Below, one piece after another: positions 27,621 to 36,109 of a DNA stretch of 64,000 nt (positions are counted from its first letter, which is position 1; the number at the start of each line of letters is the position of its first letter). The position numbers and the translations under genes are program-made. Source of the DNA: Variovorax sp. Sphag1AA. Lineage in GTDB: Bacteria; Pseudomonadota; Gammaproteobacteria; Burkholderiales; Burkholderiaceae_C. A model generated the notes under the pieces. The model did not search any database. It was not told where the DNA came from and worked only from the letters and a program-made list of their open reading frames with translations. The DNA is taken from contig NZ_JACHYC010000004.1 in assembly GCF_014192575.1 (NCBI RefSeq), forward strand, positions 310,001 to 374,000, given 5' to 3'.

Positions 27621-27646
27621 TTATCGGCAGCCGCGGCAAAAGTTGA
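27621..27646 (-). promoter_or_regulatory. Sigma-28-like promoter of the FlxA-like gene
   Basis: Minus strand: TCAACTTT at 27646-27639, 10 bases, then a perfect GCCGATAA at 27628-27621, about 35 bases before the ATG. The -35 resembles TCAAC at the flgK promoter. Confidence 0.72.
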
Positions 27647-27670
27647 AGGGGAGCGGATTCCCCGCGCCAG

Positions 27671-28102
27671 CTATCGCTGCGCCATGGAAACGGCGATCAG
27701 CGTCCAGACGATCAGCACAAGCTGAACCAGGTTGATCGAGATTGCGGCGATGTGTACCTGGCGAAATGTGCGTATGGCACCGGTCTCATCCACCTGCATC
27801 TGGGCACGGACCGCATTCATCTTCGTGATGACCGTCCGGCGCAAGCCAAACGCCAATACGGCAAGGGCCGCGGCTTCCGCCGCAAAGGCCAGCCGCCCGG
27901 CCAGCACGTAGCTCACGGCGGTCGCGCCGGCGGTGAACATCGCGATCCGGTAGTAGGTGTCGAAGAAGCCCTGCACGAACCGCGAATCCATGGGTGTGTC
28001 GTGCTTGAGGATCAGCAGCGGCACGGACCCGAAGATGAAGTAGGTCGTGATGACGAGCAGCGCCACCGTGAAGAACAGCGCCGCAATCAGGGATGGAGTC
28101 AT
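27671..28102 (-). CDS. Four-helix membrane protein of unknown function
   Basis: The protein has 143 residues with hydrophobic segments at about 5-30, 50-68, 72-88 and 115-138. I do not recognise the family. Its ATG overlaps the stop of the upstream activator/hydrolase gene by four bases (ATGA at 28099-28102), so the two are translated together and may act together. It lacks a signal peptide or recognisable catalytic motif. Confidence 0.7.
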   Translation of the reverse strand: MTPSLIAALFFTVALLVITTYFIFGSVPLLILKHDTPMDSRFVQGFFDTYYRIAMFTAGATAVSYVLAGRLAFAAEAAALAVLAFGLRRTVITKMNAVRAQMQVDETGAIRTFRQVHIAAISINLVQLVLIVWTLIAVSMAQR

Positions 28103-29748
28103 GACGGAATGCTACGCCTGCCCTGGGGTCCGGCGGAGAAATTCAATATCGCCTCGATGACCGGCTCGCTGTCGCCAGCCCACCAGAAGTGATCGATGCC
28201 TTCGAGCGGTTGCCAGACCGCGCCGGGAATCTTTTGGGCAAGATGCTCGCCCGCCTCGAACCGGACGGCCCGGTCGCCGCGCCGGTGCATCACGAGTGTC
28301 GGCGCCCCGATGCGCCCGAGTTCCGGCCGCATGTCGGCATCACGCAGGCCGGACAGGATGGCCTCCAGCCCGCCTGGAGACGCAGCGTGCCGCACGAGGC
28401 GAGCCCACCATGCGCGCACCGCAGGGTCATCCTGCTCGCCCGGCGCAAAGGTCTCGATGCCCACGGGACCGCCCCATCCGGCCACGAGTCGCTTCAGCCA
28501 GACGTCGTACGCAGCCGCAGGCAAGGCCCACGGATAGTCCGGCGCGGCGGATCCACGCGCCAGCGCGCCGAAAAGGCACAACCCCGAGACGCGACGCGGT
28601 TGATCCACGGCCAGTCGCATCGCACCCAGGCAGCCCTCGGACGAACCGAAGAGCCATGCGCCGGGCACCTTCGCGTCATCCAGGATGGCCGAGATGTCCT
28701 GGGCCAGCGCAGCCGGCGTGCTCGCCGCGTGCAATCGCTCGGACATGCCGATCCCGCGCCGGTCGAACAGGACGACCCGGAACCGCTCTGCCAGTGCGTC
28801 GATGCATGCCCGTATCGGCGGATGCTCGAGGGCGATCTCGATATGACATACGAATCCCGGGCACACCACCAGCGCCTGTTCGCCTGACCCGAGCACCGTA
28901 TAGGCGATCGCCCCGGCGGCGCTTTCGGCGAACCGCACGCTGGGTCGCACGACCCGGTTGGACCACAAGCGCTTGAGGTCTTCGGTCATCCGCAGGTACG
29001 CCATCTCGGTCTGCGGACCGGGACCGATGCCGAACTCCGCGCGCAGCACGTCCGCGCAGCGTGTGTATGCGGCCTCGACACCCGCGCTGTGGCCCTGGAG
29101 GGCGTGCAGCTGCATCAGGAGGACGTAGCTCGGTTCGCGGAAGGTATCGAGCGCCAGGAGCGTCTCGGCCAGGTCCAACGCCGCCGCAAACTCGCCGCGC
29201 CGGGCCAGTGCATCGATGACCCGCTCCAGCAGACGCGCCAGAAGGTGCTCGTGCTCGATGGAGATCGCCTTGAGCCAGTCGTCGAACGCTTCGGACCCAA
29301 GCCTGATGCCCTCCAGAAGCGGACGCCGCGCGTCGGCGATCCATCGGCGCGCTTCGGTCAGGGTGGCTTCGTCGAACGCTTCCGAGGCAACTGCATTGCG
29401 CGCAAATCGGGCAAAGCGGATTGCGTCGGTCTCGATTACCCCCGGCGCAAGCGCGAGGTAATCGTTGTCGGTCGAAAACGACCTGCATTCCACCGACTCC
29501 TCCAGCGTGTAGACGAGTCTGCGCAGGCGGGTGCGGGCTTGCGCTTCATCGGCATCCGGCCAGAGAAGCGTCGCCAGGTGGGCCCGGGGCACCGGCCCCG
29601 GGTGAAAGGCGAGATAGGCCAGCAGCGCGAACGCGCGCTTGAGCGAAAGCGGGACTTCATGGCCCTGCCTCACGACCGCGGGCACGCCGAAGACATGCAG
29701 ATCCAGGGCATGCAGTTCGCTGACGGGTGATCGGGCGCGTGAAGGCAT
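28099..29748 (-). CDS. SARP-like transcriptional activator fused to an alpha/beta-hydrolase
   Basis: The protein has about 549 residues from the ATG at 29748. The N-terminal winged-helix part (about 8-90) is followed by a bacterial transcriptional activation domain of helical repeats (about 95-240). A complete alpha/beta-hydrolase follows (about 270-540), with nucleophile elbow GSSEG, an Asp in MHRRGDRAV and a His in GIDHFWW. It may be a regulator that senses or consumes a small ester or lactone. No Shine-Dalgarno sequence precedes 29748, while TATAAA lies a few bases upstream, so the mRNA could be leaderless. An upstream start at 29796 is the alternative. Confidence 0.8.
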   Translation of the reverse strand: MPSRARSPVSELHALDLHVFGVPAVVRQGHEVPLSLKRAFALLAYLAFHPGPVPRAHLATLLWPDADEAQARTRLRRLVYTLEESVECRSFSTDNDYLALAPGVIETDAIRFARFARNAVASEAFDEATLTEARRWIADARRPLLEGIRLGSEAFDDWLKAISIEHEHLLARLLERVIDALARRGEFAAALDLAETLLALDTFREPSYVLLMQLHALQGHSAGVEAAYTRCADVLRAEFGIGPGPQTEMAYLRMTEDLKRLWSNRVVRPSVRFAESAAGAIAYTVLGSGEQALVVCPGFVCHIEIALEHPPIRACIDALAERFRVVLFDRRGIGMSERLHAASTPAALAQDISAILDDAKVPGAWLFGSSEGCLGAMRLAVDQPRRVSGLCLFGALARGSAAPDYPWALPAAAYDVWLKRLVAGWGGPVGIETFAPGEQDDPAVRAWWARLVRHAASPGGLEAILSGLRDADMRPELGRIGAPTLVMHRRGDRAVRFEAGEHLAQKIPGAVWQPLEGIDHFWWAGDSEPVIEAILNFSAGPQGRRSIPS

Positions 29749-29767
29749 CGAGCGATTTATAGCCCCG

Positions 29768-29784
29768 GTGCAGCGGCGCTGCAC
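29768..29784. promoter_or_regulatory. Perfect 17-bp palindrome in a divergent promoter region
   Basis: GTGCAGCG and CGCTGCAC form exact arms around one base. The site lies 20 bases upstream of the activator/hydrolase start, overlapping where its -35 would be, and about 60 bases before the divergent methyltransferase. It is a plausible operator for the activator itself. Confidence 0.4.
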
Positions 29785-29846
29785 AGGGACGCTCAAGGGA
29801 CGCCCGGCGTCTACGGTGGTGCTTTCAGTTGCACAAGGAGTTCACC

Positions 29847-30623
29847 GTGCGCGCACTGCTGTCGTTTCTCTATGGCCTGATCGCCTACCTGGCGTCCACG
29901 GCGACCCTGCTGTATCTCATCGGCTTCAGCGGCAATCTGTGGGTCCCCAAGTCGGTCGACATCGGCCCGAGCGCAGGCTGGATGCAAGCCGTCGGCACCG
30001 ACTTGCTGCTGCTGCTCCTCTTCGGCATCCAGCACAGCGTGATGGCCCGCAGAGGCTTCAAGCGCTGGTGGACGCGGATGGTTCCCGCGGTCGTCGAACG
30101 CAGCACCTACGTCGTGGCGACCTGTGTCGTCCTGGCGCTGATGTTCTGGCTCTGGGTGCCGATCACGACGCCCGTCGTCTGGCAGGTCGAGCACCGGGCC
30201 ATCGTCGCGCTTCTATGGGGCCTGTTCGGGCTCGGCTGGCTGATTGTTCTCGTGAGCACGTTTCTTCTCAACCACTTCGAGCTGTTCGGCTTGCAACAGG
30301 TCTTCGCCGAGCTGACGGGCCGGCCCCCGCCGCAGAGCGGATTCAGGACACCGCTGTTCTACCGCTACGTGCGCCATCCGCTCTACGTGGGCTTCCTGAT
30401 CAGCTTCTGGTCCGTGCCTGTCATGACCTTCGGGCGATTGCTGTTCGCGACCGGGCTGAGTACCTACATCCTGATCGGCATCGCATTCGAGGAGCGCGAC
30501 CTCCTGGCGCAATTCGGCGAGCGGTATCGCGCCTATCGCCAGCAGGTCGGCATGTTGATCCCGCGCGTGCGGTCGTTCAGGCAAACGGCACGCAAGGCCG
30601 ATCCGACCACCGCAAAGACTTGA
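29847..30623 (+). CDS. mddA: Isoprenylcysteine methyltransferase-like membrane enzyme, probable methanethiol S-methyltransferase
   Basis: The protein has 258 residues from a GTG at 29847, chosen because AAGGAG lies 6 bases upstream, whereas the TTG at 29829 has no ribosome site. Five or six membrane segments precede the SAM-binding region, with RYVRHPLYVGF and a downstream EERDL. The N-terminal half (LYGL-AY, GFSGNLWVPKSVD) resembles MddA, which methylates methanethiol to dimethyl sulfide at the inner membrane. Other NnrU/PEMT-like methyltransferases share the C-terminal motif, so the substrate is inferred. Confidence 0.65.
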   Translation: MRALLSFLYGLIAYLASTATLLYLIGFSGNLWVPKSVDIGPSAGWMQAVGTDLLLLLLFGIQHSVMARRGFKRWWTRMVPAVVERSTYVVATCVVLALMFWLWVPITTPVVWQVEHRAIVALLWGLFGLGWLIVLVSTFLLNHFELFGLQQVFAELTGRPPPQSGFRTPLFYRYVRHPLYVGFLISFWSVPVMTFGRLLFATGLSTYILIGIAFEERDLLAQFGERYRAYRQQVGMLIPRVRSFRQTARKADPTTAKT

Positions 30624-30629
30624 TGGGAG

Positions 30630-32225
30630 CTATTGGCTGAAGGTCATCGATTCGAACGGAATCGGCTGCGCGTTCCAGCTCGTGTTGCATCCGATCGTTG
30701 GGTATTCGAAATCGAATGCCACGTTCTGGCTCTCGTCCAAACCGATCAGCCGCGCGTGCGTGCCGTTGTCCGCGAACGCATAGCTGATCAGCATGGACGC
30801 GCCCACCGGCGCCTCGTAGGCGCTCGAGCAAATGCTGGAGTAGATGCTCTGGCCATTGTCGAAGCGTCGGACTTCCGTCGCAGCCTGATGCGCCGCATCG
30901 ATCGAGTAGGCTGAAACCGCGCTGTAGGTGCGGCTCTCTCCCACCGGCGCGCCGGCCGGCTGATTGACGGAGCCCAGGCCATCGTTGAACACCTGCACCA
31001 GTCCGTCGTGCGTGATCGAGACGGCGTGCTGCCCGATGGGGTACAGGCCGCCCGCCGCAAGCGTCAGGCTCTTCGCCGCCAGCGAGGGGAACGTGTGCCA
31101 GTACTTCGTGGGGTCGCCGAGGATCCAGATCAGATTGCCGCTCGCGTAGTCGATCTTCACGATGAAGTTCTCGCGGCTCGAGACGATGAGCGAGTCGTCG
31201 CTCGGATCGTAGGTTGCCGCATTCATGTGGAACCAGTCGACGCCCGGTCGCACGAACGACGTCGGGTCATCGCCCTGGCTTTGCATGTAGCGCGACAGGA
31301 TGTCGGCCAAGTCCCATCGCGCGAGCATGGTGGCGCTGTTCCGGTCGACTTCGACGAGCACGCTCTCGATGTTCGTCACGCCGTTGAGCGCGGTGTCGAC
31401 CTCGGCCAGCAGGCCGACCTTGCCCGGATCGATGTTGTGATGGAAGTCGATGATGTCGGTCGCGACCAAGAGCGACTCGCTTGCCGTTCCGTCCAGCTCC
31501 AGGCGCCGGGTTTCGATCGGTGTGCTGTCGCCGATGACGAATCGGTCATCGACGAACAGAGACGAGGGAGACGGCATCGGGGACGGCACCGCCCACCGCA
31601 TCTGCCCGTCGGTGTCGACGACCACCGGACTGCCAAGGTTGGACTTCATGTAGAAGTAGTTGAAACCCAGCGAATCGCCGGCTGCGCGAGCCTTCATGAC
31701 CACCGGCCGGTCGTAGATGCCATTCGGATCGCTATAGGCAGCCGTTTCAACCTCGACGCTCAACTCCTCAGTCTGTCCGTCAGTGGTTTGCACATCGACA
31801 TCGACCTGGTTCGCGTAGTTCGAATACAAACCGAAGACGGGCACCGTGATGGTGCTGCTGCCCGCAACCGCATAGCCTCGCCGCTGCAGGTAAGCCATCG
31901 CGTAGCTGACGTCGACGGGACGCGACACGGTTCCCGGTTTTGCCTCGATGCGGTAGTGCACCGAGGTTGGCGCCGCTGCACCTGACAACTGCAGGTCGAC
32001 GAACGCGATGAACGGTGAGACGCCGGCACGCACGGCCGCCACGGTAACGGGCGGCGTCCCGTCCGACGGCGCCACGGCCGCAGGTGCCACCGCAGTCGCA
32101 AGCAACGCTGCCGTGTTGCTTGCACCACCGCCACCGCCTCCACAACCGCAGAGCACCAGCGCCGCTGCGGCGCAGGGAATCAGGCTCGATCGGCACACGG
32201 CTACCCTGTGAGCGCGATTGGACAT
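30630..32225 (-). CDS. Arylsulfotransferase (ASST)-family lipoprotein
   Basis: The protein has 531 residues from the ATG at 32225, which has GGAGGTG just upstream. The signal sequence ends in LCGC followed by a poly-Gly stretch, suggesting a lipoprotein anchored at Cys28. The rest resembles the six-bladed propeller of bacterial arylsulfate sulfotransferases, with His-containing loops (DFHHNIDPG, DWFHMNAATYDP, GQHAVSI) comparable to the catalytic histidines. Such enzymes move sulfate between phenols in the periplasm. No DsbA/DsbB-like partner genes, often seen with AssT, are adjacent. Function is by family only. Confidence 0.68.
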   Translation of the reverse strand: MSNRAHRVAVCRSSLIPCAAAALVLCGCGGGGGGASNTAALLATAVAPAAVAPSDGTPPVTVAAVRAGVSPFIAFVDLQLSGAAAPTSVHYRIEAKPGTVSRPVDVSYAMAYLQRRGYAVAGSSTITVPVFGLYSNYANQVDVDVQTTDGQTEELSVEVETAAYSDPNGIYDRPVVMKARAAGDSLGFNYFYMKSNLGSPVVVDTDGQMRWAVPSPMPSPSSLFVDDRFVIGDSTPIETRRLELDGTASESLLVATDIIDFHHNIDPGKVGLLAEVDTALNGVTNIESVLVEVDRNSATMLARWDLADILSRYMQSQGDDPTSFVRPGVDWFHMNAATYDPSDDSLIVSSRENFIVKIDYASGNLIWILGDPTKYWHTFPSLAAKSLTLAAGGLYPIGQHAVSITHDGLVQVFNDGLGSVNQPAGAPVGESRTYSAVSAYSIDAAHQAATEVRRFDNGQSIYSSICSSAYEAPVGASMLISYAFADNGTHARLIGLDESQNVAFDFEYPTIGCNTSWNAQPIPFESMTFSQ

Positions 32226-32383
32226 GGTGCACCTCCGCTTCCTTCTTATTGGCGCGCAAGAACCATCCATGATGCCGACGCAATTCTGAGTTGAGAATTA
32301 GCGCCGGCAGCTTTCGTCATCCGCCTTGTTGATGATCTGGGCGCTGACGCTATGCTTTCCGGCCTCCAACGCAACACTCCACG

Positions 32384-33202
32384 ATGAAGAAGTCGCTCCT
32401 CTCATGGCTGTTCGCGCTCGGTCTGTTCTCCGGCGCCGCGCCCGCCCTCGCCGCGGGCTGCGCAGTTCAGGACTTCGAACACTTTGTCAGCGCGGGCGAC
32501 GAATGCCTGGTGATGGCGCGCTTCGGCGCGACCGACGCGCCCCGCACGTTGGTGGTCTGGTTGCACGGCGATGTCTCGTCAGGCGGACCGGCGGTCTATC
32601 ACTATGCGGCCGCCAAGGAAGCGGCTGCGCGCTTCTCTGCCGAAGGCGTGCTCAGCGTCGCCCTGGTCCGCCCCGGCTACGAAGACGATGAGGGCCGCCA
32701 CTCCAGCGGAACGAACAACGGGCGCCGCGACCACTACACGCGCGCCAACATGCAGGCGGTAGGCGCCGCGATCACCCAACTCAAGGATCACTTCAAGCCC
32801 CAACGCGTCGTGATCGTCGGTCATTCGGGCGGGGCGGCGACGGCTGCCAATCTCATGGGCATGATGCCGGGCCTGTCGGACGCCGACCTGCTGGTGGCCT
32901 GTCCCTGCGATCTGGTGAGCTGGCGCGCCGGCCGCAAGGCCTGGACGCAAAGCGAAAACCCGATGCGCTGGACGGACCCCATCAAGCCGCCCGTGCAGGT
33001 GGTTGCGATCACTGGCGGCAGCGACGACAACACCTCGCCCGACCTGGCCAGGCACTACGTCGAAGCGCTGCAGGCGCACGGCGTGAACGCCCGTTTCGAG
33101 GTCGTTCCGGGTGCCAGCCACAACGCTGCCTTTCGCTCGCCAATGGTTTCGGACGCACTGTCGAGCCTGCTCCAGCCCGACCCTAGCGGGAGCCGGCACT
33201 GA
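32384..33202 (+). CDS. Exported alpha/beta-hydrolase
   Basis: The protein has 272 residues. A Sec signal peptide (1-23, ending ALAA) precedes an alpha/beta-hydrolase fold: oxyanion region VVWLHGD, nucleophile elbow GHSGG near residue 147, and a late His in GASHNAAF. A GGSDDN segment may supply the acid. The substrate is unknown; esterase or dienelactone hydrolase-like peptidase activity is possible. It is a single gene, divergent from the arylsulfotransferase-like gene. Confidence 0.75.
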   Translation: MKKSLLSWLFALGLFSGAAPALAAGCAVQDFEHFVSAGDECLVMARFGATDAPRTLVVWLHGDVSSGGPAVYHYAAAKEAAARFSAEGVLSVALVRPGYEDDEGRHSSGTNNGRRDHYTRANMQAVGAAITQLKDHFKPQRVVIVGHSGGAATAANLMGMMPGLSDADLLVACPCDLVSWRAGRKAWTQSENPMRWTDPIKPPVQVVAITGGSDDNTSPDLARHYVEALQAHGVNARFEVVPGASHNAAFRSPMVSDALSSLLQPDPSGSRH

Positions 33203-33217
33203 ATCCTCCTCGACCGG

Positions 33218-33245
33218 TTGAAATGCAAAGGGGCGTGACTAGAAT
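33218..33245 (+). promoter_or_regulatory. Sigma-70-type promoter upstream of the NTF2-like gene
   Basis: TTGAAA (33218-33223), 16 bases, then TAGAAT (33240-33245), 32 bases before the ATG at 33278. Confidence 0.5.
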
Positions 33246-33277
33246 TTCAAGGCTTCACTGCGAACGGAGGATGCACC

Positions 33278-33694
33278 ATGAGCAGTCCCACAGAAGTCGT
33301 TCAGCAAGCCTATGCCGCCTTCGGGCGCGGCGATATCCCGGCGATCCTCGCCGCGCTCACCGACGATATCGAGTGGCAGTTCCACGCAAGCCCGGCCACC
33401 GGTTTTCCCTACGGGGGGAAGTTCACTGGCAAGAAGGCGGTGGAGACCTGGTTCGCCACCCTCGCGCAGAACGATGACATCCAGCAGTTCGAGCCGCGCG
33501 AATTCCTTGCAGGGCCGAATCACGTGACGGTGCTGGGCTGGGAACGCGTCAGACCACTCCCCGATGGCAGCCCGTTCGACAGCGAGTGGGTTCACGTTTT
33601 CGTACTGAAGGGCGACAAGATCAGCCGCTGGATCGGCACGGCGGATACCGCCGCGCGGCAAGCCGCAGCGCGCCCCTCACCCAAGCCCTCGTGA
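33278..33694 (+). CDS. SnoaL/NTF2-like domain protein (ketosteroid-isomerase related)
   Basis: The 138-residue protein has a cone-shaped NTF2-like fold: start VVQQAYAAFGRGDIPAIL, then DDIEWQFHAS, and a C-terminal beta-strand VHVFVLKGDKISRW. GGAGG lies 7 bases before the ATG. Members include isomerases, hydrolases and proteins with no known activity, so no reaction can be assigned. It appears monocistronic, with its own promoter. Confidence 0.82.
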   Translation: MSSPTEVVQQAYAAFGRGDIPAILAALTDDIEWQFHASPATGFPYGGKFTGKKAVETWFATLAQNDDIQQFEPREFLAGPNHVTVLGWERVRPLPDGSPFDSEWVHVFVLKGDKISRWIGTADTAARQAAARPSPKPS

Positions 33695-34223
33695 TACCCA
33701 GCCGAGGGAAAGCAGCGAGGCGCTCCACACGAGGAGCAGATAAATCCACGGCGGAACCGCCAGTTCGCGCCGGGCCAGCAGCGCGATCACCACCATGTCG
33801 ATCGCTCCACCTCATCAGGCCCCGCTGCCTGATCGTCCCTGTTCGCAGTTGGGGAATGGGGCATCGGCCATCTCCTTCGACAACGTCAATTGCCCGACCT
33901 TAGGAGATCGCCCCATCCGGCGAATCCTCTGAACCTATGACGCCGTACGCATCAGTGATTCAGTAGCGAATGGATGGAATGCATCCCGGCGATGATCGCC
34001 ACGGCAAGCGCGGCTGACGCCGCATGCTGGAGCACGACTCCTGCCGATGGAGGACGTGCGTTCTTGATGACCTTCAGGCGTCTGCTTCTCTGGGACATGC
34101 GTGGCATCTCCACACTATGCGGGATCAAGACTGAGTGTTCCCTGACGAATTGCGCACGACCCTTTGTCGTTTCGCGTATCGTCCCGGCGAGAGCGATCGA
34201 TGCCTCAGAAGAGGAGGTGCGTG
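33695..34223. other. 529-base stretch without a confidently assigned gene
   Basis: Between the NTF2-like gene and the DUF2252 gene I find only short frames. One of 48 codons on the minus strand (33952-34098) is listed separately. Another of 39 codons (33677-33796, minus) encodes a hydrophobic stretch but overlaps the NTF2-like gene and has no good ribosome site. The region may hold a decayed gene. Confidence 0.4.
33952..34098 (-). CDS. Putative small membrane peptide, 48 residues
   Basis: The minus-strand ATG at 34098 has GGAG 9 bases upstream. The N-terminus is basic (SQRSRRLKVIKNARP), followed by one hydrophobic segment (AASAALAVAIIAGM) and a short tail. This matches the positive-inside pattern of a single-span membrane peptide. 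I recognise no family and codon use is only moderately biased, so it may not be real. Confidence 0.33.
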   Translation of the reverse strand: MSQRSRRLKVIKNARPPSAGVVLQHAASAALAVAIIAGMHSIHSLLNH

Positions 34224-35426
34224 ATGGATGTCGTGCGTGAGATCCGATCCTTCAATCAGGGCCGCGACCCGGACCGGCTGAAGCTCAAGTACCAGAACAT
34301 GCGGTCCAGCCCGTTCGTGTTTCTTCGAGGTACCTGCCATCTCTTCTATGACCGGCTCTCTCGAATCGGCGCACCGCGCTCGGCGCCGCTGACGTGGGTT
34401 TGCGGCGACCTGCACCTGGAGAACTTCGGCAGCTACAAGGGCGACAACCGGCTTGTCTATTTCGACATCAACGATTTCGACGAGGCCGCCCTGGCACCCG
34501 CGAGCTGGGACCTGATCCGGTTCCTGACGAGTCTTCGGGTGGGTGCTGAAAGCATCGCCGTCAGATCCCGTGAAGCGCGCAAGCTCTGCGAAGTCTTCAT
34601 CGAGAGCTATGCGTCCGCGCTTTGCGCCGGCAAGGCCTATTGGGTGGAACGCGACACCGCGCAGGGCCTGGTTCGCGTGCTGCTCGATGATTTGCGCGAG
34701 CGTCAGCGCACTCAGTTTCTCGCGAGCCGCACCGACATGAAGGGCCGTCGACGCATGCTGCGAACGGACGGCAAGAAGGCGCTGCCCGCATCCGATCAGC
34801 AACGGGCGCTGGCCGCGCAGGTCATCCAGCAGTTCGCCACGGGGCAGACGAACCCGAAGTTCTATGACGTTCTCGACGTAGCCCGTCGCATCGCTGGCAC
34901 GGGCAGCCTCGGTGTCGACCGCTACGCGATTCTGGTCGAGGGCAAGGGCTCACCCGACGGGAACTATGTGCTGGATCTGAAGCAGGCCATGCCGTCTTCG
35001 CTGGTTCCGCATCTGAAGGTCGCACAGCCCAAATGGAAGTCGGAGGCCCACCGCGTCGTGACGCTCCAGCGCCGCGTACAGGCGGTGTCCATGGCCTTCC
35101 TGCAGCCCGTGGTCGTGAGCGGGTCTCCGTACGTTCTGCGCGCGCTTCAGCCGACCGAGGACCGCGTGGCACTGGGAGGCAAGTCGGCGCAAAGCGCGGC
35201 CGACCTCGAGGGCGTGATCACCGTGATGGCGAAGCTCGTGGCCTGGGCCCAATTGCGAAGCGCGGGGCGCGAAGGCTCGGGCATCGCCGATGAACTGGTG
35301 GACTTCGGCAAGCGCAGCAAGTGGAGAGCACGGATGCTCGAAGCGTCCATCGAAGCCGCAGCGCAGGTGCAACAGGACTGGTCCACCTACGCGGCTGCAT
35401 ATGACGACGGGGCCTACGCCACTTAA
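34224..35426 (+). CDS. DUF2252 family protein
   Basis: The protein has 400 residues from the ATG at 34224, which has GAGGAGG 8 bases upstream. The motif CGDLHLENFG near residue 60 and FDINDFDEA near 80 resemble the catalytic and metal loops of aminoglycoside-phosphotransferase/kinase-like folds, which is why the family is suspected to be kinase-like. No substrate is known. It is unlinked to obvious partners. Confidence 0.85.
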   Translation: MDVVREIRSFNQGRDPDRLKLKYQNMRSSPFVFLRGTCHLFYDRLSRIGAPRSAPLTWVCGDLHLENFGSYKGDNRLVYFDINDFDEAALAPASWDLIRFLTSLRVGAESIAVRSREARKLCEVFIESYASALCAGKAYWVERDTAQGLVRVLLDDLRERQRTQFLASRTDMKGRRRMLRTDGKKALPASDQQRALAAQVIQQFATGQTNPKFYDVLDVARRIAGTGSLGVDRYAILVEGKGSPDGNYVLDLKQAMPSSLVPHLKVAQPKWKSEAHRVVTLQRRVQAVSMAFLQPVVVSGSPYVLRALQPTEDRVALGGKSAQSAADLEGVITVMAKLVAWAQLRSAGREGSGIADELVDFGKRSKWRARMLEASIEAAAQVQQDWSTYAAAYDDGAYAT

Positions 35427-35492
35427 ATTTGAGGACAAAGGTGTGCGTTTTCTCCTTGGATGGATGGAACGCGCTTGCGCACAATCGCCCGT

Positions 35493-35654
35493 ATGGCACA
35501 TCGATCAACCGACACGCAGACCTTCAGCAGCTTCGTTGCCCTGAATCGCGCCGACCGCACGCACGAGCCGGTGAAACGGGGTTTTCCTTCGGTTGCGAGG
35601 TTCGTGTTTGCAGGCGTCGCACTCGCGGTGACCGTCTGCCTGTTCATCCGATAG
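35493..35654 (+). CDS. Putative small protein with C-terminal membrane anchor
   Basis: The frame of 53 codons starts MAHRSTDTQTFSSF, is polar and basic up to residue 31, and ends in one hydrophobic segment (ARFVFAGVALAVTVCLFIR). That is a tail-anchored topology. There is no strong ribosome site. Its 3' end overlaps the convergent 121-residue gene by 11 bases. Function unknown. Confidence 0.4.
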   Translation: MAHRSTDTQTFSSFVALNRADRTHEPVKRGFPSVARFVFAGVALAVTVCLFIR

Positions 35655-36009
35655 CAGCTTCATCGAGTCCGCACCGACGCAGGTGATCGCGCCAGTTCAT
35701 CATCGGACCCACTTCGCCTGAAGGCACCGCGCGCATCAGCGCCTGCAGCACCTCGAGGTAGCTCGAAGGCGCGAGCCGGATCATCAACCTCGCGCGCGGC
35801 GCAATGCACTCGCAGGTGCCGGCGCCTTCGTTCAACAGCAATTCGCAGCGCACCACGCCTGCGCCCGCGCAGCCCGCGACGGCCTGGCGCACCCGCCAGG
35901 CATCGGCGCAGCAAACGGTGAGATGCAAGACCTGAAAGCGCTGAACCTGACGGCGCGGGACGCGCACCTGTTCAAGCACCTCGTGATCGCGGTAAGCGGC
36001 GTAAGCCAT
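35644..36009 (-). CDS. Hypothetical protein, 121 residues
   Basis: The start at 36009 is supported by AGGAGAAAGG upstream. The sequence is soluble, moderately Arg-rich and Cys-containing (LTVCCADAW, RCELLLNEGAGTCEC), with a mixed alpha/beta pattern. I do not recognise the family. It sits alone between the DUF2252 gene and flgL, about 100 bases beyond the flgL stop on the same strand. Confidence 0.6.
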   Translation of the reverse strand: MAYAAYRDHEVLEQVRVPRRQVQRFQVLHLTVCCADAWRVRQAVAGCAGAGVVRCELLLNEGAGTCECIAPRARLMIRLAPSSYLEVLQALMRAVPSGEVGPMMNWRDHLRRCGLDEAAIG

Positions 36010-36109
36010 TGATGGGCACCTTTCTCCTGTGAAGATGCCTCACAGTCTGGGCGCCCGCGCATAAAAACGGTGCAAAGAATCGCGCGCGGCGCGTAAATTC
36101 CCGGATGCC

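Noticed and set aside
33677..33796. A 39-codon hydrophobic minus-strand frame
   Set aside because: No ribosome site, overlaps the end of the NTF2-like gene, and no recognisable family; kept only as a possible remnant.
15504..36009. The whole non-flagellar segment as a recently acquired genomic island
   Set aside because: No integrase, transposase, tRNA or direct flanking repeats were seen, and base composition looks like the rest by eye.
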